A DNA stretch of 64,000 bases from Natrononativus amylolyticus (GTDB lineage Archaea > Halobacteriota > Halobacteria > Halobacteriales > Natrialbaceae), in assembly GCF_024362525.1 (NCBI RefSeq), contig NZ_CP101458.1, positions 806,001-870,000 on the forward strand. Direction: 5' to 3'. The notes under the pieces were generated by a model that was not told the DNA's origin, did not search any database, and saw only the letters and a program-made list of their open reading frames with translations. The position numbers and the translations under genes are program-made. Of the stretch, positions 50,388 to 58,564 are shown piece after piece. How positions within the stretch are numbered: the stretch's first letter is position 1; each line of letters opens with the position of its first letter.

Positions 50388-52163
50388 ATGACAGACCCCG
50401 GATCGCTCTCGGTGACGCTGGTCGACGGCTACGTCGACGAACCGGCACACTTCGGGGTTCCGCCGTACGTCTCGACGTACCCGCGCTACACGGCCGGCGC
50501 GCTCGTCGACGCGGGCGTTCCGCCCGAGCGGATCACCTACCACACGATCGACGGTCTGCGCGACGAACCCGACCGCTGGCGGGACGTCGACGAGGCCGAC
50601 CTGCTGATCTACCTCGGCGGGATGACCGTCCCCGGCAAGTACGTCGGCGGCACCCCCGCAGAGCCCGACGAGGTCCGAAAGCTGGCCTGGACCGCGAGCG
50701 GCACGAGCCTGATGGGCGGTCCCGTCAAGTTCGGCGTCGGCGACGAGAACGCGGGCGCGACCGAAACCGAGCGTCGGGACCTCGACTTCGACTTCGTCGC
50801 GAAGGGTGACGTCGAGGCCGCGGCCTACGACCTCGTCGAGAGCGGGCTCGAGGGCTTTAACAACCGGATGCGGGACGTCTCGGAGGTCTCCCGGTGGGCC
50901 GAACGGGGCGCGTTCGTAATCGAACAGCACCCCAACCATCCGGAGTACCTCATCTGCGAACTCGAGACCTCGCGGGGCTGTGCCTACCGCTGTTCGTTCT
51001 GTACCGAGCCGCTGTACGGCAATCCCTCGTTCCGACCGCCGGAGAGCGTCGTGAGCGAGGTCGACGCGCTCTCGAATTACGGCGCCCGACACTTCCGGAT
51101 CGGCCGGCAGGCCGACATCCTCGCCTACGGCGGCGACGGCGAGGCACCGAACCCCGACGCGCTCCGGGAACTGTACGGGGGGATTCGCGAGGTGGCACCC
51201 GACCTCGAGACGCTCCACCTCGACAACATGAACCCGATCACGATCGCCGAGTGGCCCGAGGCGAGCCGGGAGGGAATCCGGATCATCGCCGAGCACAACA
51301 CGCCCGGCGACACGGCGGCGTTCGGCCTCGAGTCCGCAGACCCCGTCGTCCAGACGGAGAACAACCTCAACGTTACCGCCGAGGAGTGTTTCGAGGCGGT
51401 ACGGATCGTCAACGAGGAGGCGGGGTGGCGGCCGGGCGGGCCGCGGGAACCGCTGCCCGCCGACGGAGCGAGCGGCGGAGCCGCGAGCACGGGCGGGGAC
51501 AGGCCGAACGTCGGTTCGGACGCCCCGAACCGACTGCCGAAGCTCCTCCCCGGCATCAACTTGCTTCACGGCCTCAAGGGCGAGCGCGAGGAGACCTACG
51601 AGCGCAACCTCGAGTTCCTCCATCGGGTGTACGACGAGGGGCTGATGCTCCGGCGGGTGAACATCCGGCAGGTGATGGCCTTTTCGGGCACCGAGATGTC
51701 CGAAACCGGCGCGAGCATCGCTCTGGAGCACAAGAAACTGTTCAAACGGTACAAGCGGCAGGTCCGCGAAGAGATCGACAACCCGATGCTCGCCCGCGTC
51801 GCCCCGCCCGGAACGCTGCTGTCGGACGTCCACCTCGAGTACCACCGGGACGGGCGGACGTTCGGCCGCCAGCTCGGCACCTATCCGCTGCTGGTCGCGA
51901 TCCCCGGCGAGCGGCCGCTCGGAGCGGTCGTCGACGTCGCCGTCGTCGACCACGGCTACCGCTCGGTCACCGGCGTCCCCTACCCCCTCGACCTCAACGC
52001 CGCCTCGATCGACGAACTCACCGCGATCCCCGGTATCGGGAGCAAGCGCGCGGGCGACGTCGTCGTCAACCGCCCCTACGAGGCGCTCGGCGACGTCGGC
52101 ATCGACGCCGAGGTCGATCTCTCGCGGTTCGCGACCGTCCGCTCGCCCGAACGGGCCGACTGA
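50388..52163 (+). CDS. Radical SAM protein with C-terminal helix-hairpin-helix
   Basis: The protein has 591 residues. The N-terminal third is a Rossmann-like domain resembling a B12-binding fold (YTAGALVDAGV...DLLIYLGGMTVPG). The radical SAM cluster motif is RGCAYRCSFCTEP (C-x3-C-x2-C, about residues 197-204). The barrel continues through LHLDNMNP and GLESADPVVQ. A low-complexity insert (about 355-380) precedes the LPGINLLHGLKGE region. The C-terminus has a helix-hairpin-helix (LNAASIDELTAIPGIGSKRA), a DNA-binding type motif. This may be a tRNA/nucleic-acid-modifying enzyme; the substrate is unknown. Confidence 0.85.
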   Translation: MTDPGSLSVTLVDGYVDEPAHFGVPPYVSTYPRYTAGALVDAGVPPERITYHTIDGLRDEPDRWRDVDEADLLIYLGGMTVPGKYVGGTPAEPDEVRKLAWTASGTSLMGGPVKFGVGDENAGATETERRDLDFDFVAKGDVEAAAYDLVESGLEGFNNRMRDVSEVSRWAERGAFVIEQHPNHPEYLICELETSRGCAYRCSFCTEPLYGNPSFRPPESVVSEVDALSNYGARHFRIGRQADILAYGGDGEAPNPDALRELYGGIREVAPDLETLHLDNMNPITIAEWPEASREGIRIIAEHNTPGDTAAFGLESADPVVQTENNLNVTAEECFEAVRIVNEEAGWRPGGPREPLPADGASGGAASTGGDRPNVGSDAPNRLPKLLPGINLLHGLKGEREETYERNLEFLHRVYDEGLMLRRVNIRQVMAFSGTEMSETGASIALEHKKLFKRYKRQVREEIDNPMLARVAPPGTLLSDVHLEYHRDGRTFGRQLGTYPLLVAIPGERPLGAVVDVAVVDHGYRSVTGVPYPLDLNAASIDELTAIPGIGSKRAGDVVVNRPYEALGDVGIDAEVDLSRFATVRSPERAD

Positions 52164-52316
52164 GCGCCCACAACTATCGGAAACTGCCGTGGGATGTGGA
52201 CGGTGGCGAAGACGCCGCAGTTCCCGCTCGAGCGGGGCGCCTGCTCCGTCTTCGGGTCCCACCGGTCGGTAGTTCTATTACGGATGAGAGTCTGACTGGA
52301 ACCTGAGGGTCTACCT

Positions 52317-52757
52317 GTGGAAATATCTGAAAAACTCCTGTGTCTGTTCAGCACGGACGTTTCGGAAGAAGACGACCGATACGTTATCGAAATTCCCCGA
52401 CAAGAGGTCGAAACGGGTGACATCGACCCCGGCGAGGTCTACCGTGTGGCACTGATCTCTCGCGAGAGCGACGCGGGCGCGACCGCCGAAGGTGGGGCGA
52501 ACTCGAGCGCCGACGCCGCCTCGGGGAGCCGACAGCGCTCGAGCGCGCCGTCGGAGCCCCAGCCGCCGGTCGACGTCGGCGAAACGCGCTACGTCGAGAT
52601 CGAGGACATCGGCAAGCAGGGCGACGGCATCGCGCGCGTCGAGCGCGGCTACGTCATCATCGTCCCCGGCGCGGAGGTCGGCGACCGGGTCAAAGTCGAG
52701 ATCAGCGAGGTCAAGTCGAACTTCGCCGTCGGCGAGATCATCGAAGAGACCTTCTAG
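52317..52757 (+). CDS. TRAM-domain protein
   Basis: The GTG start (52317) gives 146 residues. The N-terminal part is EISEKLLCLFSTDVSEEDDRY. A flexible Ser/Ala/Gly linker (about 55-83) follows, then a TRAM domain: YVEIEDIGKQGDGIARVERGYVIIVPGAEVGDRVKVEISE by parts. TRAM domains bind RNA. Haloarchaea encode several small TRAM proteins that may act as RNA chaperones. A TTCTATTAC stretch (about 52270-52278) is a possible TATA box. Confidence 0.85.
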   Translation: MEISEKLLCLFSTDVSEEDDRYVIEIPRQEVETGDIDPGEVYRVALISRESDAGATAEGGANSSADAASGSRQRSSAPSEPQPPVDVGETRYVEIEDIGKQGDGIARVERGYVIIVPGAEVGDRVKVEISEVKSNFAVGEIIEETF

Positions 52758-52874
52758 GTCCGACCGCGGATCTCCCGCGAGGCCCGTTCGCGGCGGTCCA
52801 GTGACGACTGTACCCTCGCAGTACGCGAGCGATGGCTCTCCGTCGACGGAGCGCGTCGGGGCAGGACGAGACGA

Positions 52875-53582
52875 TTACTCCTCGAGTCGCGTTCCGTCGA
52901 TCCGTTTGGCGCCCTCGGAGTCGTGGACGACCACCGCGTCCGCCCCGCGATCGACGGGCACGTAGTTGTCCCGGACGCCGATCGCCTCCTCGAGGTCGCG
53001 GACGGCCCGCTCTTTGAGCGCCCGCGCCAGTTCCTCGGCGTCGGTCCGCGAGATGTCGCGGCCGAGCCCCTCGCACTCGTGGGCGCGAACCGTCGCCGCC
53101 TCACCGCCGGTTTCCCGGTTCGCTCCGAGTGCGACGCTGTCGACGGCCTCGCCCATCGGCTGGCTGGTCCGGTCGGGCGAGCCGTCGCTCGCGAAGGCGA
53201 CGCTGAACGGGTAGGTCCGACAGATCAACGGTCGGTTCTCGTGGGCGACGCAGGCGCCGGTGCCGTCGCGTTCCTCGTAGAAGGCGCAGTCGCCGCAGGC
53301 GTCCGTCTGCAGCGCCCACTCGAAGGTTTCACCCCCGCCGTTTTCGAGTCCGTACGGCATCGGGCGGGCGACGTCGCGCCAGTCGTACTCGCCGCTCTCG
53401 GCCGTCGCCTCGCCGAGTTCCCGCACCTCGTCGGGGAACACCGTGGCCGTGTGCTCCTCCTCGAGTCCCTTACAGCAGGCGCCACAGCGGGTGCACTCGA
53501 AGCCGATCGACTCGATGGCGTCGGCCAGCTGGCGAACGTCGAGGTCGCGGGCGCGCTCGAGGTCGGTCTCGAGGGAGTTCAC
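52875..53582 (-). CDS. YkgJ-family cysteine cluster protein
   Basis: A GTG start at 53582 (MNSLETDLERARDLDVRQLA) gives 235 residues. The N-terminal cluster CTRCGACCKG and downstream CGDCAFYE...C...H...RPLICRTYPF are the YkgJ family's metal (Fe-S or zinc) ligands. The frame runs 85 codons further upstream, but that part lies across the end of the MBL gene and looks non-coding. The function is unknown; family members may carry an Fe-S cluster. Confidence 0.85.
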   Translation of the reverse strand: MNSLETDLERARDLDVRQLADAIESIGFECTRCGACCKGLEEEHTATVFPDEVRELGEATAESGEYDWRDVARPMPYGLENGGGETFEWALQTDACGDCAFYEERDGTGACVAHENRPLICRTYPFSVAFASDGSPDRTSQPMGEAVDSVALGANRETGGEAATVRAHECEGLGRDISRTDAEELARALKERAVRDLEEAIGVRDNYVPVDRGADAVVVHDSEGAKRIDGTRLEE

Positions 53583-53625
53583 GACCGGATTCGGGGGCGA
53601 GCGCGGAAAAGTCCGCCGCTCTGCC

Positions 53626-54414
53626 TCAGCGCGGGGCGACAGTCTCGCGGGCGGGGTCCCACCCGACGGCGCCCTCGACGGCCAGCTTCTCGAGGTGGGC
53701 GACGACGGTCGCCCGCGCGAGGTCGCGAACCCCGGCGAGGTCCTTCTCGTAGGCGGCGTCCAGCACCGCCTCGAGCGTGCGGGCGCCGCCGTCGACGGCC
53801 GCTTCGATCCGGCGCTCGCGCTCGAGACGGTGGGCAATGAGGCGCTCGCAGGTCCCGCGCGGGTCGTCGATTACCGGGCCGTGACCGGGGTACAGCCGCG
53901 GCGGGTTCGTCGCCCACAGCCGCCGGAGCGTGCTCAGGTACGCGCGCATATCGCCCTCCGGGGCGCCGACGACGACGCTTCCCTCGCGGACGGCGCAGTC
54001 GCCACAGAGGACGGGGCCGCCCTCGCCGGCGACGACCGCCGTGTGCTCGGGTGCGTGGCCCGGCGTCTCGAGGAGCGTGACCGCATCGTCACCGAGTGGA
54101 AGTCGCGTTCCGGAGTCGTAGCACCGGTCGGGTTCGATCCCCGTCGCCGCGGCGAACTGTGCCGTTCGGCCTCGTCGCGCCCAGACGGTCGCACCGGTCT
54201 CCGCGGCGTAGTCGGCGACCGCGCCGACGTGGTCGGGGTGGGTGTGAGTCAGGACGATGTGGGCGATTTCGCCCTCGCGAACGAGGCGGTCGAGGTCTGC
54301 GGTTCGGCCCGCGGGGTCGACGAGGACGGCCGGCCTCGAGCCGAGAACGTAGGCGTTCGTGGCTCCACCGGGGGCGTACGTGTCGACGGGAACCGGACAG
54401 CGGGCGACCTCCAT
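53626..54414 (-). CDS. MBL-fold metallohydrolase
   Basis: The 262-residue protein has the metallo-beta-lactamase signature THTHPDHVGA (about 56-65). Later ligands lie in ETPGHAPEHTA, CGDCAV and YPGHGPV. The C-terminal winged-helix-like part (LEAVLDAAYEKDLAG...VVAHLEKLAVEGAVG) is like LACTB2-type hydrolases, which act on RNA or thioesters. It is upstream of the YkgJ gene on the same strand, with 43 bases between, so an operon is likely. Confidence 0.88.
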   Translation of the reverse strand: MEVARCPVPVDTYAPGGATNAYVLGSRPAVLVDPAGRTADLDRLVREGEIAHIVLTHTHPDHVGAVADYAAETGATVWARRGRTAQFAAATGIEPDRCYDSGTRLPLGDDAVTLLETPGHAPEHTAVVAGEGGPVLCGDCAVREGSVVVGAPEGDMRAYLSTLRRLWATNPPRLYPGHGPVIDDPRGTCERLIAHRLERERRIEAAVDGGARTLEAVLDAAYEKDLAGVRDLARATVVAHLEKLAVEGAVGWDPARETVAPR

Positions 54415-54460
54415 GCGGGAGCGTTTCTGGAGCGCAGAGAAGTGTGTGTCGACGGCGCCG

Positions 54461-54736
54461 TTACCGGGCGAGGTAGTAGACCTGCTTGCGCGCGTCGCGG
54501 AAGCTGTAGCGGGAGCTCACGAGGTCGACGTCCTCGAGGCGGTTCAGCGCGTAGCGTACGGTGCGGTCGGGAAGCAGCGACTCCTCGGCGAGTTGGCCCT
54601 GAGAGAGCGGCGAGTCGGACTCGAGAACCTTCGCGACGAGTTTCGCACTCGGGGGGAGATCACGGAGACGCTCCCGGTATTCGGCGTCGGACAGCGTCTG
54701 TTCGGCAACTGCGTTGGGGTCGTCTGCGGTACTCAT
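54461..54736 (-). CDS. Winged-helix regulator, PPSAKLV family (second core copy)
   Basis: From ATG 54736 (MSTADDPNAVAEQTLSDAEY; ATG 54742 also possible) the protein has 91 residues. After an acidic leader comes LPPSAKLVAKVLESDSPLSQ, then HTH GQLAEESLLPDRTVRYALNRL and wing SSRYSFRDARKQVYYLAR. It is a close relative of 27092-27361 and a distant one of 11653-11958. The upstream spacer to 54918 is AT-rich with possible divergent TATA boxes. Confidence 0.85.
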   Translation of the reverse strand: MSTADDPNAVAEQTLSDAEYRERLRDLPPSAKLVAKVLESDSPLSQGQLAEESLLPDRTVRYALNRLEDVDLVSSRYSFRDARKQVYYLAR

Positions 54737-54917
54737 GCTCATACGGACCTCAGGCGCGACCACACTGGTAAACGTTCCCTATATGGAGGTTCATACAATT
54801 GAAGTTGTAATAGGTGTTAAAATGCCATACTAGTACGGGAGAGACGGGCGACGGCTACTGCGGACGAGCGAATCGTTTCGGTCGGTACTATGTGTCGGCC
54901 GGTCTCGTTGGTCAGGT

Positions 54918-55322
54918 ATGGAGTCGATCCCGGCGGAGTACGACGACCTGTTCGACCGGAAGACGTTCGCCCAGTTCGCGACGATCATGCCCGACGGCAC
55001 CCCGCAGGTGACGCCGGTCTGGATCGACCGGGACGAGGCGGGGTACGTCCTCGTCAACACCGCTCGGAGTCGGCAGAAAGAGCGCAACGTCGCCCGCGAA
55101 CCGAAGGTCGGGCTGTCGATTCCCGATCCCGAAGACCCCTACCGCTACCTCTCGATTCGCGGCGTAGTCGAGGAGATCACGACCGAGGGGGCGGTCGAAC
55201 AGATCGACCGACTCACGCAGCGGTACTTCGGCGAGGAGGAGTATCCCCACCACGGCGAGGAGGTCGGCGAGCGGGTGATCCTCCGCATCCGTCCCGACCG
55301 CGTCGTGACGAGTTCGCGGTAG
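54918..55322 (+). CDS. Pyridoxamine-phosphate-oxidase-like, F420-dependent protein
   Basis: The 134-residue split-barrel protein begins MESIPAEYDDLFDRKTFAQF. The motif FATIMPDGTPQVTPVWID and the strand YVLVNTARSRQKERNVAREP fit PPOX-class F420- or flavin-binding enzymes. Haloarchaea make F420, so an F420-dependent reductase is the more likely function. It is divergent from the PPSAKLV regulator at 54736, which could control it. Confidence 0.88.
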   Translation: MESIPAEYDDLFDRKTFAQFATIMPDGTPQVTPVWIDRDEAGYVLVNTARSRQKERNVAREPKVGLSIPDPEDPYRYLSIRGVVEEITTEGAVEQIDRLTQRYFGEEEYPHHGEEVGERVILRIRPDRVVTSSR

Positions 55323-55434
55323 TCGCGGTGGTGCTGTCGGACAGAACTGTTCGACGGTCAGTCGCTCGCGTGTGTCCCCGGTAGTGACGCCATGGATTCG
55401 CAACGGACCTCTCACCGAGTTCCGTCCGACGGTC

Positions 55435-55572
55435 TCAGAACCGCCCCGGTTCGCGGTAGGTTCCCATCAGTCCGCGACACTCCGGGCAGTGGACCAGCAG
55501 AATATCCGCGTCCTCGTGACGGACGAGTTCCTCGGTCGCCAGCGTCGCGCCGCAGCGCTTGCACGTGGGCAT
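55435..55572 (-). CDS. Small zinc-ribbon protein (45 aa)
   Basis: ATG 55572 to TGA 55435 encodes 45 residues: MPTCKRCGATLATEELVRHE..., with CKRC and CPEC giving a four-cysteine ribbon. The frame and G/C third positions look genuine, and haloarchaea have many such tiny ribbons. It is divergent from the methyltransferase at 55661. The function is unknown. Confidence 0.7.
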   Translation of the reverse strand: MPTCKRCGATLATEELVRHEDADILLVHCPECRGLMGTYREPGRF

Positions 55573-55627
55573 AGTGTGTGGTATGACACCGAGGGACAAA
55601 GACCTTCTCCGACCGACTCCAGTATCG

Positions 55628-55633
55628 TTTTAT
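55628..55633 (+). promoter_or_regulatory. TATA box of the 55661 methyltransferase
   Basis: TTTTAT lies 28-33 bases before GTG 55661. This fits a leaderless transcript and decides for the GTG start over the ORF's earlier ATG at 55559. Confidence 0.5.
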
Positions 55634-55660
55634 CCTCCGGACAGTGTAGTTGCGCCCAGT

Positions 55661-56368
55661 GTGAAAGGACAGGAGTGGTACCAGGCCGACGACGTCGCCG
55701 AGGAGTACGACGAAAAGCGGTTCTCTCGAGGCGGGCAGCTGATCGACCGGCGGGAGAAGGCGGCGGTGCTCGACGCGATCATGCCCCTCGAGGACAAGAA
55801 GGTACTCGAAATCGCCTGCGGTACCGGGCGGTTTACGGTGATGCTCGCAGCGCGCGGTGCGAACGTCGTCGGACTCGACATTTCGGCCGCAATGTTACAG
55901 CAGGGGCGGACGAAGGCGCGGGCCGCGGGGGTTTCGGAGAACCTCGAGTTCCTCCGGGGTGACGCCGGACGACTTCCGTTCCCCGACGATCACTTCGATA
56001 CCGTCGTCGCGATGCGGTTTTTCCACCTCGCGGACGACCCCGAGGCGTTCCTGAGCGAGATGCGACGCGTCTCGAAGCACCAGATCGTCTTCGACACGTT
56101 CAACCGGTTCTCGGCGCGGAGCGTCTACAACTGGGCGCTGCCGATGGGCTCGCGGCTCTACTCCAAGAGCGAGGTGAGCGTGCTGCTGGCGAAGACCGAT
56201 CTGACGCTCACCGACGTCGAGGATGATTTCATCGTTCCCTACGGCGCGTACCGATCGATTCCGAACGTGCTCGCGTCGCCGATCCGGACGCTCGACCGTG
56301 CGGTCGGGAAGTTCCCGGCCTCGGACCACCTCGCGTCGGTCTCCTACTGGAACGCTCGCGTTCGGTAA
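55661..56368 (+). CDS. Class I SAM-dependent methyltransferase
   Basis: A GTG start at 55661 (MKGQEWYQADDVAEEYDEKR) gives 235 residues. SAM motif VLEIACGTGRFTVML (about 45-59), acidic loop VVGLDISAAMLQQGR and post-motif LPFPDDHFDTVVAMRFFHLAD are all present. The C-terminal half (RRVSKHQIVFDTFNRFSARS...) is typical of UbiE/MenG-like small-molecule methyltransferases. The substrate cannot be predicted. It stands alone, upstream of a glycosyltransferase. Confidence 0.85.
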   Translation: MKGQEWYQADDVAEEYDEKRFSRGGQLIDRREKAAVLDAIMPLEDKKVLEIACGTGRFTVMLAARGANVVGLDISAAMLQQGRTKARAAGVSENLEFLRGDAGRLPFPDDHFDTVVAMRFFHLADDPEAFLSEMRRVSKHQIVFDTFNRFSARSVYNWALPMGSRLYSKSEVSVLLAKTDLTLTDVEDDFIVPYGAYRSIPNVLASPIRTLDRAVGKFPASDHLASVSYWNARVR

Positions 56369-56514
56369 ACCTGGAGTACCACCTGAAACGGGTTACACAC
56401 TGCCCGCACGCGACGCCCGAAACCGACGCGGTGCGGACGGCTTCGGGCGAGCCTGCGCGAGCGGGCGCCTCGAACCCCGCCTCTTTTTACCGTTGGGCTG
56501 ATCTACCACCGCGT

Positions 56515-57417
56515 ATGAAGCTCTCGGTAGTCGTCTCGACGCTGAACGGCCGAGAGCCCCTGCTGGCGTGTCTCGACGCCCTGCGCGAGCGAACGCCCGC
56601 TCGGACGGAGGTCGTCGTCGTCAACGGCCCCTCCTCCGACGGGACGACCGGCGCGGTCCGCGACCGGGACGACGTCGACGTGCTCGTCGAGATCTCCGAA
56701 CGCAACCCGAACGTCTCGAGAAACGCCGGCATCGCGAACGCCACGGGTGACGTGATCGCGTTCCTGCGCGACGAGTACGCGATCAGGGCCGCCTGGTACG
56801 AGGCGATCGAGACGGCGGCCGAAGCCGGTGCCGACGTCGTCACCGGCCCCGTCTCCGGCGAACCCGCCCACGAGTCGGACCCGAAGACGTCACGGAGCGT
56901 CGGCGGCCGAACGGTAGCGTCGTTCGACGGCGACAACGTCGCCCTCTCGCGGGCGGCACTCGAGGCGCTCGACGGCTTCGACGAGTACCTCGTCGTCGGC
57001 GGCGCCCGCGACTGTGCCCACCGGCTCGGCGCCCTCGAGTTCGACGTCACTTGGAGCGCGGAGATGGCCGTCAGACGCGACGTCGGGACCGACGGCGGGC
57101 GGGCGACCCCGGACTGGGGTGACCGTTACCGCTCGCTCGCCTACCGGCTGGCGAAGAACTACGGGCCGCGGCCGACGGCGGTCGCCCGAACCGCCGGAAG
57201 CGCCCTGCGAGACGGTCTCGGAAGCACGCGCGCGGTCGTCACCGGGGAGGCGACGCCGACCGGCTGGTTCGGTAACGGAACGGCGGTCCTCACGAACGCT
57301 CTCGGCGGGTTTCGGGACGGGCTCCGGGCGCGGTACCGGGACCGCACGGAGCGGCGCAACCCGAACGGCGTCTCGGCGCGGCGCGACCGTGCCGTGAGAG
57401 TGTACGACCGACGGTAG
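56515..57417 (+). CDS. Glycosyltransferase family 2
   Basis: From ATG 56515 (MKLSVVVSTLNGREPLLACL) the protein has 300 residues. The nucleotide-sugar-binding start SVVVSTLNGREPL, the VVVNGPSSDGT loop and the NPNVSRNAGIANATGDVIAFL run fit family 2. The usual DxD appears as LRDEYAI. A late FDEYLVVGGARDCAHRLGALE region follows. No membrane helices are seen. It would add a sugar to a glycan, lipid or protein. No other glycan genes are adjacent. Confidence 0.85.
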   Translation: MKLSVVVSTLNGREPLLACLDALRERTPARTEVVVVNGPSSDGTTGAVRDRDDVDVLVEISERNPNVSRNAGIANATGDVIAFLRDEYAIRAAWYEAIETAAEAGADVVTGPVSGEPAHESDPKTSRSVGGRTVASFDGDNVALSRAALEALDGFDEYLVVGGARDCAHRLGALEFDVTWSAEMAVRRDVGTDGGRATPDWGDRYRSLAYRLAKNYGPRPTAVARTAGSALRDGLGSTRAVVTGEATPTGWFGNGTAVLTNALGGFRDGLRARYRDRTERRNPNGVSARRDRAVRVYDRR

Positions 57418-57585
57418 TATCCCGTCGAACGGGGCCGGTGAGCAGCCGGTCGCGAATTGGTGGCCGTCACCGACGGTATCCATCCGGTCATGGTCCGTTC
57501 ACCGTCCCTCCGGATGGGCCGTTTGCGAGCGTGTCTGTCCCCCTTCCGGACACCGCCTGATGAGTGAAGTATGACCAGATGTCTA

Positions 57586-58428
57586 TCAGGCGTCGGGGCC
57601 GAGCGCGCCGATCACCCGACACGCGTTTTTCGAGAACGCTCGCCAGAGCTTGTCCTCCGAGACGTCGAGCGTGAGCACCTCCATCACCGCCACGTCGGGG
57701 TGACACGCCGGCGCGCCGCTGCCGAAGAAGACCCGATCGGGGTGCTCGAGCAGCGCCCGTTCGAGCACCCCCCGGTACCGGACGAAGCTCGTATCGAGGT
57801 AACAGTCGTACTCGTCGAGCAGGTCGACCATCTCGTTCATCAGCGACCGGTCGAGGGGGAAGCCGCCGAAGTGGGCGACGACGACGGGAAACGAGCGACC
57901 GAGCAGCGTCTCGGCGAGGCGGGCCGGCGGGGCGTCGACGCCGCCGCGAACGAGCAGCGGCAGGTCGACGTCCTCGAGGCGCTCGAGGACGGCCTCCTCG
58001 GGCAGGCCGTCGACGGTCGGATCGAGCACGAACCCCTGGAAGCGGTCGTCGTAGCCGTATCGCTCGACGTCGCGCGGCGTCGTGTGGTGGGCGTCCCGCC
58101 GTCGGACGGCGTCCCGGAACCGGCTCCGCGGCCCCACTCGCGACGACCGGAAGCCGTTGATGCGCGCGAACGGGACGAACGGGCGGTCGACGCTCAGGCG
58201 AGCGACCCCGTTGTTCGCCGCGACGTAACTGGTCTCCGGCGTCGCCTCCGGGAAGACGACGGCCTTGACGACGCCGGCCTGGTGCATCTCGCGCTCGAGC
58301 CTGTCGGGCGAGACGGCCCGTCCACGGGTGCGCCCCTGTTCGTCCGGTGAGAGGCTGGCGTGGACGTCGACGACGCGAAACCCGTGTTCCAGCTCGAGCA
58401 TTCGGTCGGGAGTTGTGACCCATTCCAT
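57586..58428 (-). CDS. Amidohydrolase-related TIM-barrel protein
   Basis: The 280-residue protein starts MEWVTTPDRMLELEHGFRVV and has an early VVDVHASL segment, where a metal-dependent amidohydrolase would carry DxHxH; here only one His remains. The later strands VVAHFGGFPL, CYLDTSFVRYRG and VFFGSGAPACHPD match the metal-side loops of amidohydrolase 2-type enzymes. The incomplete DxHxH makes its activity uncertain. It is divergent from the thermosome gene. Confidence 0.8.
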   Translation of the reverse strand: MEWVTTPDRMLELEHGFRVVDVHASLSPDEQGRTRGRAVSPDRLEREMHQAGVVKAVVFPEATPETSYVAANNGVARLSVDRPFVPFARINGFRSSRVGPRSRFRDAVRRRDAHHTTPRDVERYGYDDRFQGFVLDPTVDGLPEEAVLERLEDVDLPLLVRGGVDAPPARLAETLLGRSFPVVVAHFGGFPLDRSLMNEMVDLLDEYDCYLDTSFVRYRGVLERALLEHPDRVFFGSGAPACHPDVAVMEVLTLDVSEDKLWRAFSKNACRVIGALGPDA

Positions 58429-58522
58429 ATTGTGCTACCGGCCGCAGCGCCGTTCGTTCGCCGCTCGTGTGCAGGTCGTTCACACGGGAATCGCCAGAGG
58501 GGAGCGAGGTGCTGACGAAACA

Positions 58523-58530
58523 TTTATATA
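58523..58530 (+). promoter_or_regulatory. Strong TATA box of the thermosome gene
   Basis: TTTATATA preceded by CGAAACA (a TFB-recognition-like purine-rich stretch) lies 35-42 bases before ATG 58565. This is the archaeal heat-shock/chaperonin promoter layout, with a short leader of about 10 bases. Confidence 0.65.
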
Positions 58531-58564
58531 GAAGTGCTGACGATACCTTAGTGAGGATTCAACA

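Noticed and set aside
50376-52262. 628-residue minus-strand frame opposite the radical SAM gene
   Set aside because: Plus-strand frame has the CxxxCxxC cluster and HhH motif; the antisense translation has no motif and low-complexity Arg/Val content.
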